Assembly: GCA_016647705.1 (NCBI GenBank)
Contig: CM028338.1
Span: forward strand, 18,187,577 to 18,251,576
Direction of reading: 5' to 3'
Source: Eucommia ulmoides
Lineage: Eukaryota; Streptophyta; Magnoliopsida; Garryales; Eucommiaceae
DNA length: 64,000 bases
Shown: one piece after another, positions 33,501-44,738 of the stretch
How positions within the stretch are numbered: position 1 is the stretch's first letter
Layout of the letters: every line of letters starts with the position of its first letter
Program-made: the position numbers and the translations under genes
Notes under the pieces: model-generated
Database searches by the model: none
The model's input: the letters and a program-made list of their open reading frames with translations, nothing else
Told to the model about the DNA's origin: nothing

Positions 33501-36500
33501 TAGTGGAAGAAGTAGAGAATCGGGAAGAGCATGGAAACAAGTTTTATCGCTTCCTCTCTAAGTCCTCTAAATCCATTCATTTTGAAAATGGTTTTTCAAC
33601 GTCATTTCTAGGCGTCAATTTTGAAAAACTTCTTAGGACGATATTTTTTTTATTAAAACCAGAGTCGCTACCTAACATGGGGTAAAATGGTGTACTAGGT
33701 CACTTGGATTTTGGAAATTCATTTTTCTTTTGAAATGACCCATGTTTTGACTTCCGTAGGTTTATTATTTAAGTTCAGGAGTCAGTTATACTCGGGAAAG
33801 GTGTTAGACACCCCAAGACACCCGTCCGTAGATGGTACCTCAGTCTAAACAGATATTCATTGTTAAACACTGGCCAAGAATTTTTCTTTGATTTAATTAA
33901 ACAAGAATAATTCTTTTTTTTTTTTTTTTTTAAAAAAAAAAGTTTCTTTTCTTTTTATGTATTTTTGACATGATTTAATGGAAAACAGGTAAATACTACA
34001 GCTACTACTAGTCAAAGACACTCAATAATAGTTTATATACAGATAGATATGTAACTATGCAAACTATACTAAATGAAATGCAAACTAAGACTAAATGGTT
34101 TGGATATGCGACCAAACCCACACATCGGTTGCCTATGTATCTCAAATGAGAATCAGGTCTTTACATAGTTTGTTTATGTTAGGTTAAAGAATATGGTTTA
34201 TGTAACTAAAGGTGTGACTGAACCTATATGGGTTGCCTTTGGTGGTGACCAAAGATCAATTCAGACATAGTTTATTCCTGTCTCGTTGAAAACATGATTC
34301 ATTATTAGAGGTGTGACCGAACCCTTATGGGTTGCCTTTGTACTTTGGGTAGTTACCAAAGATCAATTCAAACATAGTTCATCCTTGTTATGTTTGAAAA
34401 GCTGGGTTGGTTTTGGTTAAATTTGAGTTAATTTAGTTACGTTTTGGTTGATTATCAGTTAGTTTTGATTGAACAAACTTGGATCACAACCTTGAAACAA
34501 ACCTTTGATTTTGTCAAAAAGCTCAAATGAACTCCTTTGCTTTGGTTAGTTTAGTGCTTGTGTGTGAGTTGTGAGTTAAAAACTGAAACGAAATACCATA
34601 TATTTATGCCATTCCTACTCGTAACGAAAGAAAACAGGAAGGTTTCTTAAGTAGAATCCCACATATGCCTGAAGGAATAGAGTCCCTCCATTTATCCTGA
34701 GTTCTTAGCCACAAGGGTCAATTGGTGTAGTATATAAGTATATATGTATATATATGTGTTTATTTAGCTAAAAAAGGAAAATAAATGCGATGTTCTTGGG
34801 GAGAATCGTATAGACTATTTACAACTCATGGTGTAAATAGTCGTTTTGCTTCAATCCACTTGCATTTTTACCATGAGGTTGGATGAGTTGATTCTTTTGA
34901 ATATCTTGGCATGTTTTAAATTCCCTTGAATGATTTTTGTATGATTTAACCCTTATTTGGTTGTTATGGTTTAGATTAGGTGTTTCCTTGATGTCCTTAA
35001 CAAAATGAAATGCTTGTTAGGTTGTTCTTAGGGTTTGTTTCATTTTTTATGGGTTTTATGTGTTAAGAACATGAAAGTAAGTATATTATTTACATTATCC
35101 TACTATATACAAGACAATATGCACAAAATTAACCAGTAATGATAGGGGGTTTGGTAGAAACATACCTACTTAGGAGATGTAGTATTCCCTAAGTGTTTAC
35201 CTTATTCTCCTCGATCGATGATTGGCCAGTAGTTGATCAGTGGTCGCGGTTCTTTGATTTCCTAGACAAAAACCCAAGAACAACAACCTACTTAGGGGAT
35301 GTAGTCATCCCTAAGTAGCCTTCATCTTTTCCTCTTTGGCTCGGTGTTGATAGGTAATCATCGATCCTCAAAAGTTCTTGTTCTAAGAACTTCAAGAATT
35401 CATTCCATGGATGGATTTCAACAAAATAACGATGTGTTTTTTGAGGAATCCTATTGAGAGGCCTAGGACCCGAGATATGTGCTCGAGTTTAGAGAGAGAT
35501 GCTAGGCCTTCAATTCTTTCAAAAAATAAGAAGAGGGCACCCCTATTTATAGGCTTGGGGCCTGGACATTGGGCAATACATAGGAAACACCAACCTATTC
35601 CTTGGGGGGTGTTTGGCCTAGGATATGTGCCATCTTATCTTGGTTTTATTTGGCTTGTAATGAATTTAGGAGAGAAGGCTAGATTCTCAAGGATTTGGCA
35701 ATGATTACAAAATCTTTTCAAAGATTTGGTAATCATTGGCAATCATTACCAATGATTTCTAATCATTGCCTCTCCTCCAATGGAATTCCTTACACATGGG
35801 TGCATTTATGACTACTTGATGGGATGGATTCGATTCAATTTAGGGGCTAAACGTCGGTTAGATCCACTATTTCAATTTGGTTGTTATAAATGCTCCTAGA
35901 GGTGTCACTTTGCATTTAATGCAAAGTGCTGAGTTATGACTTGGAGGTGACACATTCATTTCATTTCGGATAAAATCAAGTGAACTTTCTTTGTAACCAT
36001 CGGTTGGTTTCCAAGTTGCCTAGTTACCCTTAGATATTTTTGTGAAAATATCTAGAACCTTTGAACCTCGTCTTGCCATGTCATCCAAAGCATTTAATTA
36101 TTGATGGGATGTGCATTAAATTCTTTTCTTGGAGGCTACTCATCCGGTTTGGTTTTGGTAATGGGTCGTCACGATTCAAGGCTTTCGGTTGGTTTCTAAG
36201 ATAGTTTTCTTAAAATATCTAGATACCTTGAATGTGGTCTTGACATATCATCCCAAGAATTTAATGCTTGATAGGATGGGCATTTAATTCCTTGCTTAGA
36301 GGCTACTCATTGAATGCTTCGCTTAGGTGGCAAACCAAATTTGTTTGGTTTCGATAACGGTTGGTTGCCCTAATTGTCTTGCCCTCTTCCTTTGCAATTT
36401 GGGTAGGAAACTTCTAGGAAGGCTCCTTGGTTATTATAAGGCTTCTTTTGTGGGCCTTAAATGATGACTAGGCATTTTGATTGCTTGGGTCTAGGGTGGT

Positions 36501-36940
36501 TTGTGAAGACTACTTGGATTTGGTAAAAAATCAAGTCAAGTCCACACCTTAAATCACGTTGTGATTTTGGGCTTTGTCATGACCTTTTCAAGCCTTGATT
36601 AAGGTATCTTGTATTGTTTCTTTGTGGTATGTGAAGTGGTATGCATGAGGGGAAGAAATATTTTTGGTGTTAAATTTGACACGATTATGTGAAAAGTAAA
36701 TGTTTCATAGTCGAGGTGGGGTAACTGAGTTAATTGTTTGAAATGTCCTATGTTTCATGGGTAGAAACTAAGATTTACCTATACTAAAGATGATTTGATG
36801 AAAAACAAATCTTAGTAGAGTCATTTTAGACTTCCTTAAATCATGGAAATTTTGCTTTTCACCCGAAACCTTTGCTTAGCTGTATTTTGTCAAATTCATT
36901 TTTTTTGTATTTTTTTCATGTCTTTGGTTGTTTTTGTATA
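33501..36940 (-). mobile_element. Tat-lineage LTR and leader, minus strand
   Basis: Same family as the 5' LTR at 20880-23110, inverted. The leader (33501-33640) shares with 23110-23260 the phrases AAGAAGTTTT, AAAACTTGTTT and ATTCTCTACTT. The LTR proper runs 33641-36940. It contains the GTGTTAGACACCCC block (33810), two ~150-bp direct repeats around GTGTGACCGAACC-TATGGGTTGCC (34205-34390), CTACTTAGGRGATGTAG twice (35166, 35285), and AATGATT repeats (35700-35760). Element A starts at 36945. Confidence 0.6.
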
Positions 36941-37304
36941 TTGCTGATGAATAATTTATTTACCAATAAATAAAGTACTTTTAGATTCAAATATTTATGA
37001 GTTTTCAAGCATTTTTATTAGTTTGATGTAATTTTTGTGTTGTTTTGTAGGAATTATAAAAAATTGGGTGAAAAGGTGAAAATGTGGTACAATGAGGTGA
37101 ATTGGGTTGTAATAGTTCATCAGTAGTGCAAGAGCAACAACTTCAAGTCCAATTTTGACAATGATGCAATCCTATTTTGAAAGAACGCAAAACATGTAAG
37201 TTGTATATCTATTTCTTATATTTCTATATCCTTTTGAATCACCTCAATCGAATCTCAGACGTGAAAGTTATGGCCAAAATACGAACAGTTGTTAGATTTG
37301 CCAG

Positions 37305-37400
37305 AAGAGCGCTGCAGTACATTTTCGGCAGTGTTCCACTAGCCAAAAGTGCATTGCAGCGTGCTAAACCCCGCTGCAGCATGCCTCTGCAACATGGAAA
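37305..37400 (+). repeat. U3 CGCTGCAG-type repeats of LTR A
   Basis: Units AGCGCTGCAGTA, TGCATTGCAGCG and CCGCTGCAGCATG lie just upstream of the TATA box, the position taken by the palindromes in sister LTRs. The 3' LTR keeps only GAGCACTGCA and CTGCTGCAGCG (48735-48760). Confidence 0.6.
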
Positions 37401-37424
37401 CCTGAAAACCCTATTTTTTGAGCC

Positions 37425-37433
37425 CTATAAATA
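37425..37433 (+). promoter_or_regulatory. Element A LTR TATA box
   Basis: CTATAAATA, then CTACCTTAAGCC; the 3' LTR has CATAAATAC at 48802. Confidence 0.6.
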
Positions 37434-37708
37434 CTACCTTAAGCCTTAAACCCAGGGGGTGGCGAATTTGGGAGAGAAAACACCATTGGTGATGCGATTT
37501 TGAGAGATTTTTGCACAGTAGAACACCATTGGAAGCACATAAATGATAGAGAAGGAGTTTGAATTGAAGTCTATTGACGATTATTAATGATTTGAAGTTC
37601 ACCTCCACAAAATATTTTTCTCTTCCTTTCTTTCACCCTAATCTTTATTGAATTTTGTATTTGTGATATTGTGTTAAATATGTTTGCATTTATGAATTTC
37701 TTGAAAAG

Positions 37709-37713
37709 ATTAG
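37709..37713. repeat. Target duplication ATTAG, left
   Basis: Identical to 39127-39131; brackets solo LTR B. Confidence 0.9.
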
Positions 37714-39126
37714 TGGTAGCAGAATATTACGTCGCTACTTTCACTGCAAGTGTACGTGTCAAGTTTTATAGAATAGTGAATGAGAAGGGTTGTCGTATCC
37801 ACAAGGATTGGATTAAATTGTCGTTAAGTAAAACAATTATCATAACCGAATTGGATTAAATTATTGTTAAGTACTGGGTTTATCACACCCAAATTTTATC
37901 TAGGTGATTGAATTTAGGGTTTTTGTTTTTAGATATATACTAAACTAAATAAATTAACTAATTAAATTACAATACTAAATATATATTATATGAGAACAGA
38001 TTATCTAGAGATTAACTTTGTTTACTTATACGTGTTTGATCCAATCTAGTTTACATTAACAATATTCAAATTATTCGACAATCTAGGTATCGAAAACTCA
38101 CTCACTACCTTTCCCGAGTGTAAAGTGAATGAATATGCGGCTTTGTGTGAACGTCGATGTCCCCATCTAGCATCTAAACGACACTAATCACATGAGCCTT
38201 GCCCCAATCTCACGGATTGCATACTTTCTAATACTCTCCCGAGTCATTAGATCGTCACGTTGTATTTAAACCCTAGTCTGAATCTGGGGTTACCTCTCCC
38301 GAGTGTCAAACCCCGTATTCTCAAGTCAACCATAATATCATAACAAACATACTATGTAGGTGAAAGAACGATAAACAGAATCGAATATGGATGAACAACC
38401 GTTAACGAAACATGATTTACTCAAACAACGTTTTCATAAACTATATCAATCCCTAGATAATAGATATTTAGCTACTCATGATTTTAACTGAATATTCATT
38501 AAAATAAGATATTAACATCATCATTAAATATATAAAACTTAAGAACAAAGAGAGAAACAAAGAACGGAAAGCAAATCTGTGAAGTGAAGTGTTCCACTTC
38601 CGCAAAAACCACTCCAAAATCGTTTTCTCTTCTTCAATTGATGATATCCTCTTCTTGGTTCTTGATCTTGAGCTATCAAATATCCCAAAATTGTCCCAAT
38701 AAGTATGTATGGTATGAGGAAGAAAGGGGGATATTAAGGGATCCTAAATATCTAAGAAAATATCCCAAAATATCTAAGCCACCTAGTGTCGGACCCCTGC
38801 AGCGGTGGGAAGCACCTCTGTAGTGGTAGAGATTATCGCTGCAGTGGTGGTCAATCAGAATGTTTCTATTTGATTGATCGCTGTAGCGGTGGTTTTTACC
38901 ATTGCAACGGTGAGCCTGTAGTTTCTGAACTTGACATTTTTTAACTTTTCTCCATCGACGTCCCACCGATTTGCTTGATTTTCAACCGTTTTCATCCCTT
39001 TTTGTCCTAAACACCTGGTTTATACCAAAACAAATAAAAATGAATTAAAATATATTAAAACATAATATGAACACTCGAAAACTATCAAAATCGACTTAGA
39101 AATATATAGATAAATTCAACCTATCA
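37714..39126 (-). mobile_element. Solo LTR B inside the LTR of element A
   Basis: From TGGTAGCAGAATATTACG to AACCTATCA, 1413 bp, with perfect ATTAG duplications. On the minus strand it has the palindrome array (38795-38925), one copy of the ~200-bp module (38105-38240) and the usual end CACTTGCAGTGAAAGTAGCG. It belongs to the same broad family as its host LTR, so a relative jumped into A. Confidence 0.9.
38795..38925 (-). repeat. U3 palindrome-like array of LTR B
   Basis: Units CCTGCAGCGGTGGG, CTCTGTAGTGGTAG, CGCTGCAGTGGTGG, CGCTGTAGCGGTGG and CATTGCAACGGTGAG: one motif, CGCTGCAGCGGTGG, at 25-50 bp spacing, with a TGCAG core rather than CTAG. Confidence 0.75.
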
Positions 39127-39131
39127 ATTAG
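39127..39131. repeat. Target duplication ATTAG, right
   Basis: Partner of 37709-37713. Confidence 0.9.
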
Positions 39132-39856
39132 CACGGATTCCATAATGTTGAGTTAAATTTTCTATCTTGGGGGATTTGAATAGCTTTGTATGAACCATGC
39201 CTTGAGACTTAAATATTTTGTTAATTGGATTTCATGTTTCGATCATTTGCATTTCTTTATGCGTATTTGCTAATTTATGCGAAAGGTAAATTAGATATCA
39301 TAGATGTCTAAGATTAGGCATTCGAGAGGTGATAATTTTGCATATTGAGACTAGAGAAATACAACCCTTATTATATTGGAAGCGAGAGGCTAATATAATT
39401 TAGGTAGCCATTTGATGGGTGAGACTGAAAGATTGGTTAATTAGTTAAGTTGAATATAGATTTTAATTCGAATAATTATACAAATTATCTTACTTGCCAT
39501 TCAAGAGGCGTAAGTGAGGTTAATTTAGACACCCATCGTTAATGATTGCACATGGATTTAATTGATAAGATTTAATTGGATTAGCCTCTTTTAGCAAAGA
39601 GTTGTCAAAACCCCTAGAACAATTGTACATAATAAGTCCATATTTTAGTTTTACTTTTGATTTTATATTTGTTTTAGTTTTATTTTTACATATCTTAAAT
39701 TTGGACGCCTAAATAAAGTTAGGTTACGATAATCACGGTACTTAGCGACAATGACGATTTAAACCAACCCCTATAGATACGATACTCTACTCACCCTATA
39801 TTATTAAAACTTGACCCGTACACTTGCGGTATAGCAAAAATAATTGCTACCAAGTT

Positions 39857-39876
39857 TTTGCCGCCATTTTCAGGGA
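39857..39876 (+). promoter_or_regulatory. Primer binding site relic of element A
   Basis: TTGCCGCCATTTTCAGGGA, a few bases after the LTR end, is a mutated form of TGGCGCCGTTGCCGGGG, the tRNA-Asp primer site intact in element C. The spacer AGTTTT is the same in both. Confidence 0.7.
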
Positions 39877-39994
39877 TTGGCATTTTAGATTGTTTGTTAA
39901 TATTACGAATAAGTAACTTGATTTTAATTTAGACATTTATTTTTATTTCTAATTTTTCTTTTTGAGTTTTGTTTGTGTTGTGAGGTGCTTGAAG

Positions 39995-40750
39995 ATGTTT
40001 GATGAGAAAGTCCTCTTGAGATTTTCTCAGCAGGATTCTGAATCATTCTATATTACTTGGGAAAGATACAAGGAGTTGCTTATTCGGTTCCCCAATCATG
40101 GTTTTCCGAAGGAGTGTCAATTACTAAACTTCCTCGATGGGTTACAAGTCACAACAAGAACTTGGGTGGAAGGCGAAAGTGGTGCCACCTCGTTTTATGA
40201 ACTAATTGCAGACAAAACCTATTTGTTATTTGAAGGTATGACCGATTTTGACTATCGGAGTTGGAATTATTCAACAAGTCACCAAATCTTGGGGGATAGT
40301 TTTAATATTTTGACGCTATGGTTTGACACCCCACACCAACCTGTGGAGTCTTTTCTTACCCTAGAAGACACATTCAATGCATTCATGATGGAAACTCAGA
40401 ATATCATGATGGAAATGAGAGACACACAATCCACATTCATATGTAAAAGCCACCTTGAGGAACCGAATACAAGTGGGAGGACATTGGAGATGTCTTACGA
40501 AGATGATTCAAAAGAGGACGAGACTCAAGAATTGTTCGTAGATGACAAGTCACAAGATGATTTTGAGTCCTCTCCTCTTGGAATCCAATTGGTCTTGCTA
40601 CGGCCGATCATTGAAAGCCACCGTAAGGAACTGCACACAAGTGGTGGGACTTTGGGATTTTTCAATGGTGATGATTCTAATGAGGAGGAGACCCAAGGGT
40701 TGATCGACGATAAAGAGACCCAAGGGTTGATCGACGATAAAGAATCATAA
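39995..40750 (+). CDS. Athila-like Gag fragment protein (251 aa)
   Basis: The longest open frame in the window. ATG at 39995 is preferred because element C has the matching start MLDRRVLMHPFRQDS at its own ATG. The first 40 residues, MFDEKVLLRFSQQDSESFYITWERYKEL then NHGFPKECQLLNFLDGL, follow the Athila-type retrotransposon gag pattern (FxQxxxESFYxxWERxKxLxxxxPxHGF). LFEGMTDFDYRSW, around residue 80, fits the usual end of that domain. The rest is acidic (DDSKEDETQELF) and ends in two 27-bp direct repeats coding ETQGLIDDK. Pol is missing. The frame may be intact by chance or by recent age; it is a transposon protein, not a host gene. Confidence 0.7.
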   Translation: MFDEKVLLRFSQQDSESFYITWERYKELLIRFPNHGFPKECQLLNFLDGLQVTTRTWVEGESGATSFYELIADKTYLLFEGMTDFDYRSWNYSTSHQILGDSFNILTLWFDTPHQPVESFLTLEDTFNAFMMETQNIMMEMRDTQSTFICKSHLEEPNTSGRTLEMSYEDDSKEDETQELFVDDKSQDDFESSPLGIQLVLLRPIIESHRKELHTSGGTLGFFNGDDSNEEETQGLIDDKETQGLIDDKES

Positions 40751-41103
40751 GACAACACTTGTGATTATCCACCTTTTGAGATCCATGCTGTGATACAAAC
40801 ATCGATAAAAGATGAATACTTATCTGAGGATCGGATGTGGCTCACTTGTCTTCACCACTTTTAACTCCGTTCATTCATGCTTGCCAAACACATAAGCTGG
40901 AGCCGAGTCACATTGAGAATATGTGCCAGTCATTTCTATATTTTACCAAGATTGAGGGAATTCAAAACCAAGACCCATTTATTGCGTTGTATGACGCATA
41001 CTATGGGCGGAAGCCGTTCTTTGATGAGGCCTTCCCCTTTTTTAAGCCGAAGACATTAAACCAAACTCTTCTTGGGAGGCAACCCATGTTTTCAAATAAT
41101 TGA
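40751..41103 (+). pseudogene. Gag-tail domain ending in LLGRQP
   Basis: Frame-shifted continuation of the upstream frame. From about 40870: HACQTHKLEPSHIENMCQSF, TKIEGIQNQDPFIALYDAYYGRKPFFDEAF and TLNQTLLGRQPMFSNN, then TGA at 41101. There is no in-frame ATG. The tail LLGRQP and the YDxYYG block recur in the copy at 53570-53725, and the LLGRQPK end also in element C (minus strand, 45715-45858), so this is a shared family module. Its function is not known to me. Confidence 0.6.
40811..40852 (+). repeat. 42-bp direct repeat, copy 1
   Basis: GATGAATACTTATCTGAGGA followed by TCGGATGTGGCTCACTTG. Copy 2 at 41437-41478 differs at two positions. Confidence 0.85.
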
Positions 41104-42346
41104 GCCTAAGGATACAAGTTATGGAAGAAATCCCCACACTGGTGACCATGCCCAGAGCATCACCACTGACTACATTAGGAGGCAAGATTGTCTCTCCTCC
41201 CCAGTACGTGTTCTTATTCCCTTATACTTAATTTGAATACATGTTTGACTTTGAGTTTGGGGGTGAGACACAAGTTGGCTTATGTTTGTTGGGTTTAGAA
41301 AATGCTTGTGTGTATGGTTTCTCTTTATATAACTTGTGTTCATTGGCCTTGTTTCTAGTTTCTTTTTCGTTTAGGTTTGTTTGAATAAATTATGAGTTTT
41401 TGTTGAGATGAAATGACTTGATATACTTGTCATTGAGATGAATACTTCTCTGAGGATCGGATGTGGCTCACTTCTCTTAGGTCTTTTGAAATACTTGTCA
41501 TTGAGATTTTTGTGTGCTTGACTCGTGTTGATTGAAGTTCACTCTTGACTCTTTACATTTGAGCACCATGAATCATAATCACTTGGCGTTTTGAGTACTC
41601 GGAGAACATTTATGTGATTTAGGTAGGCTTTGATATCTCATGAACACTGGAATCCATTTGAGTGGAATTTGAGGTGAAATACTAGGTTATGTATTGTTGG
41701 AGAGATGATTTAGTCATTCTTTGGATCGTTTAGGCCTTTGAAGCTAACCCTTGACAAATTTTTACTCCTCATTACCCTTGTTGAGCCTTATTGCCTAATT
41801 CTTTCACTACCCACATATGTGCATCCAACCGACTAAATGCCTTTTCACTTCCTAAACCCATTACTAATTGACATGTTTGCATGGATCATTGAGCGCAAGA
41901 ACTAGCATAGGCTATGTTTGGAAAGTCATTGATGGAATAGGTTGTGTGTTTCATTTTGTTGTTGAGTTGTTTATGTTTAATTAAAAAAAAAAAAAAGATA
42001 ACTGGGTGATGAATTAAGTCACTTCCTTATATTATCCTGCAACATTGAGGACAATTTTGATTTTGAGTTTGGGGGTGTGGTTTATATTTATTTCCTATTT
42101 GTTCTTTTGTATATATAAAAAAAAATGTGTGTTTTTGTTTGTTTTGTGAATAATACCTTGTGAGATCGATTGAAAAAAGACATTTGATGAAAGGGGGAGT
42201 TGGTGAATTTTTTTTCTTAGAAATCTTGCAAGATCCATGAGTTGTGATATATGCTTAGGGTGATTTAAGCCTAAAAATGACATTGCCGTCTACCTTTTAC
42301 CCTAACAATAAAGTACAACCCTTAAAGTTCTTTTGATTTCCAACGA
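41104..42346 (+). mobile_element. Element A non-coding internal region, 5' part
   Basis: Follows the LLGRQP tail with CTCCCCAGTACGTGTTC (the splice-like or export-like GGTATGTGTTC phrase of sister copies) and GAGTTTGGGGGTG repeats at 41250 and 42065. It also has the family phrase GAATTTGAGGTGAAATACTAGG at 41670. It stops at 42346, where element C is inserted, and resumes at 48001. Confidence 0.65.
41437..41478 (+). repeat. 42-bp direct repeat, copy 2
   Basis: Copy of 40811-40852, itself bracketed by direct repeats ATACTTGTCATTGAGAT at 41423-41439 and 41491-41507. This pattern suggests filler DNA made by template switching. Confidence 0.75.
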
Positions 42347-42351
42347 TATAT
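42347..42351. repeat. Target duplication TATAT, left
   Basis: Equal to 47996-48000, flanking element C. Confidence 0.85.
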
Positions 42352-44166
42352 TGGTAGGGGCGTAAATACGCCGCTACTTACACTCGCAAGTATACGAGGT
42401 CTAAGTTTTAGTATAGTGTGATCATTAAGATCGGGTTATCGTATCCATAGGGATTGTTGTTGTTACTATCGAATACCGCGTTTGTCGTGACCTAATTTTA
42501 TCTAGGCGAAAAACAAATGTATTTAATTAATTAAACTAATACTAATATATCCTAAATTAACTACACTATTATGTTAATATGTTTTAGGGTGAAGAATTGC
42601 ATAGGGATTAACGTGTTTACAAATACGTGTTCAATTCCGATTTACTCACGTTTACGTTGTTCGACCTATTTGACAACCTCGGTACGTAAACTCCACCGCC
42701 ACCTCTTCCGAGTGTAAGACGGGAGAATACATAACTTCGAGTCAACGAAGAAGTCCCCCTCAACGTCTTAACGACCCTAGGTTATGTGAGTCTCGCCCAG
42801 CGTCATTGATTGCACACAATCCAACTCCCTCCCGGGTTATTGGATCGTCGCGTTGTATTTACCCTATCGACAATCTCCTTTCTAAAACTCTCTCGCCACC
42901 TCTTCCAAGTGTAATACGAGGGATATAACGCGACTTTGAGTCAACGAAGAGGTCCCCCTCAACATCTTAATGACCCTAGATAGCGTGTATCTTGCCCAAC
43001 GTCATCGATTGTCCACGATTCAAACCCTGACTGGGTTATAGAATCGTGGCGTGTGTTTACCTTAATCCGAATCCAGGGTTTGTCAAAATCCCGTATTCTC
43101 CATTTATCAATCCAAGAATAATAAACAACAATACGATAAATCATCCAAACAACGTATTTATAAATTATAGGTTAATCCCTACTACAATCCATATTTAACT
43201 CGGGGCCATAGCCGCATATACAAGAAAATAACGAGCTAAACATGCTCACATACTCCTAAGATAAAGAAATAAGGAAAAACGATCGAAGAACTTAGTCTCG
43301 TCCAAAGATAAACCACTAAGAAAGCTCAACGATCAATTCACCGTCTTCTCCACTTCGGGATGTGAGCTCCACCACTAAAATCTCTAACCCTAGGCTTAAC
43401 TATAGCCTAAAGGGCTAAAAAATGCAACAGAGGGAAGAGAGGTGGAGAGAAGGGAAAATAATATCCCAAAAGATCTCAAAATATCTAATAAATATCAAGG
43501 GTGTGCTGCAGGAATTTTGCCTAGGCGAATAAAACTTCACCTAGGCGAAGTTAAGTTGGTTAACTTTCTGCCGGAAATTCGCCTAGGCGAAGTTACTGCA
43601 GGTTTAAAATTTTATTTTGGCTGTAACTTCTTCATCCGAACTCCGATTTAGGTGATTCAAAAACCTACGTAAAGATACGAAAAGATATACAACTTCAATG
43701 TTTTGAGTATTTCCAAAATAGGATTTCATCATAGTCCAAAATATCCTTGAAGTTACAGCACCTGTACCGGCTTTGCAGGTTTGGTGACCGCCTAGGCGAA
43801 GAAGTAGGCGGTGGACTTGGAAATGTTTCTATTGGGGTTTCCACCTAGGAGAAGGAATTTCCTACCTAGGCGGTGGGCTGTTAGTAGCCTTTTGTCATTC
43901 TTAGCATCTTCACTGCCTAGGCGGAGGTCTGGACGCCTAGGCGGTGGGCTTCCTTCATATTTTTGCCTCCTTGCTTATTTATCCACCGTAACTTCGACTC
44001 GTCTTCGGTTCAATCTCATCTACTCTAGTTTCCTATATTTTTGCTCCACATGCCTGATTTATACAAAAAGTATAAAAACTAATTGAAACATAATAAAAAT
44101 AACTATAAACATATTTGAAAACTAACCAATTCGGATTGGAAATAAATAGGTTTTTCACACCTATCA
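42352..44166 (-). mobile_element. Element C 3' LTR
   Basis: 1815 bp, TGGTAGGGGCGTAAATACGC to CACACCTATCA on the plus strand. Includes two ~200-bp modules (42696 and 42895) and the palindrome array 43510-43950. Confidence 0.9.
43510..43950 (-). repeat. U3 palindrome array, C 3' LTR
   Basis: Eight or more units: TTGCCTAGGCGAA, TTCACCTAGGCGAAG, TTCGCCTAGGCGAA (43579), ACCGCCTAGGCGAAG (43789), TAGGCGGTGG, CTACCTAGGCGGTGG (43863), CTGCCTAGGCGGAGG and ACGCCTAGGCGGTGG (43934). The shared core is GCCTAGGC. Confidence 0.9.
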
Positions 44167-44180
44167 ATACCCCCAAACTC
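44167..44180 (-). promoter_or_regulatory. Element C polypurine tract
   Basis: On the minus strand GAGTTTGGGGGTAT directly abuts the 3' LTR start TGATAGG. The same GAGTTTGGGGGTATT precedes the LTRs at 48363, 50462 (AATTTGGGGGTAT), 55213 and 59970. It is the likely primer for plus-strand DNA synthesis. Confidence 0.8.
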
Positions 44181-44738
44181 AAAATTTGGCTATTCCTTGA
44201 GCCAAACACACACACTAAAATGAAAACTACACAAACTGAAATAAATAACAAACAACCTAAAAACAATCTAAACATAACAACATGCGAGTTTTAAATTCTT
44301 TTAACCGCCTAGTTATTGTACCCTCAACAACCGCCAGTAGTATCAAGTTTAGGCGGTAACACACAACATGTAATGTTCTAGAATTTCGACATGCAATAAT
44401 GGTAAACGCTATTCTAGATCCTGTAAACGTGTTAGTGCGAGACTCAATAATATAACTATATAATGATCGGATTGGATTATCCACCAACGAAATTCACGAG
44501 TTAAGGATTACCATAAGCTTGATTGGGGTCCACTCTCCACTAATGTAGGTTTAGTAGTTCATGAAGATCATTAGGACTTGGTTCGGTTAAGGTTAATTTG
44601 GCCAAGGGTAATTTTGAAATAGAAAAACAGGTTAACGTTGTTAACTTAACGTTACCCAAGGCTCAATGCTTGTCACATTCACTCTCGAATCCCCATAGAA
44701 AGATTGGAAACAATCCCGAACATGCATTTAAGACTGAC

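Larger units (their letters stand above)
36945..39852 (+). mobile_element. Element A 5' LTR, split by solo LTR B
   Basis: Starts TGATGAATAATTTATTTACC and ends AATTGCTACCA, immediately followed by a primer-site relic. The two halves 36945-37713 and 39127-39852 sum to about 1.5 kb once B is removed. The first half matches 48363-48897, the 3' LTR: ATTTATTTACCAAYAAAT, GTGAATTGGGTTG, CCCTATAAATACTACC, GGGAGAGAAAACACC. The second half ends with TATAGATACGATACTC and CTTGACCCGTACACTTGCGG. Confidence 0.8.

Noticed and set aside
43811-44086. 91-codon ORF repeated at 47635-47886
   Set aside because: The repetition is due to the two LTRs of element C, and the frame reads through palindromes; not a conserved gene.
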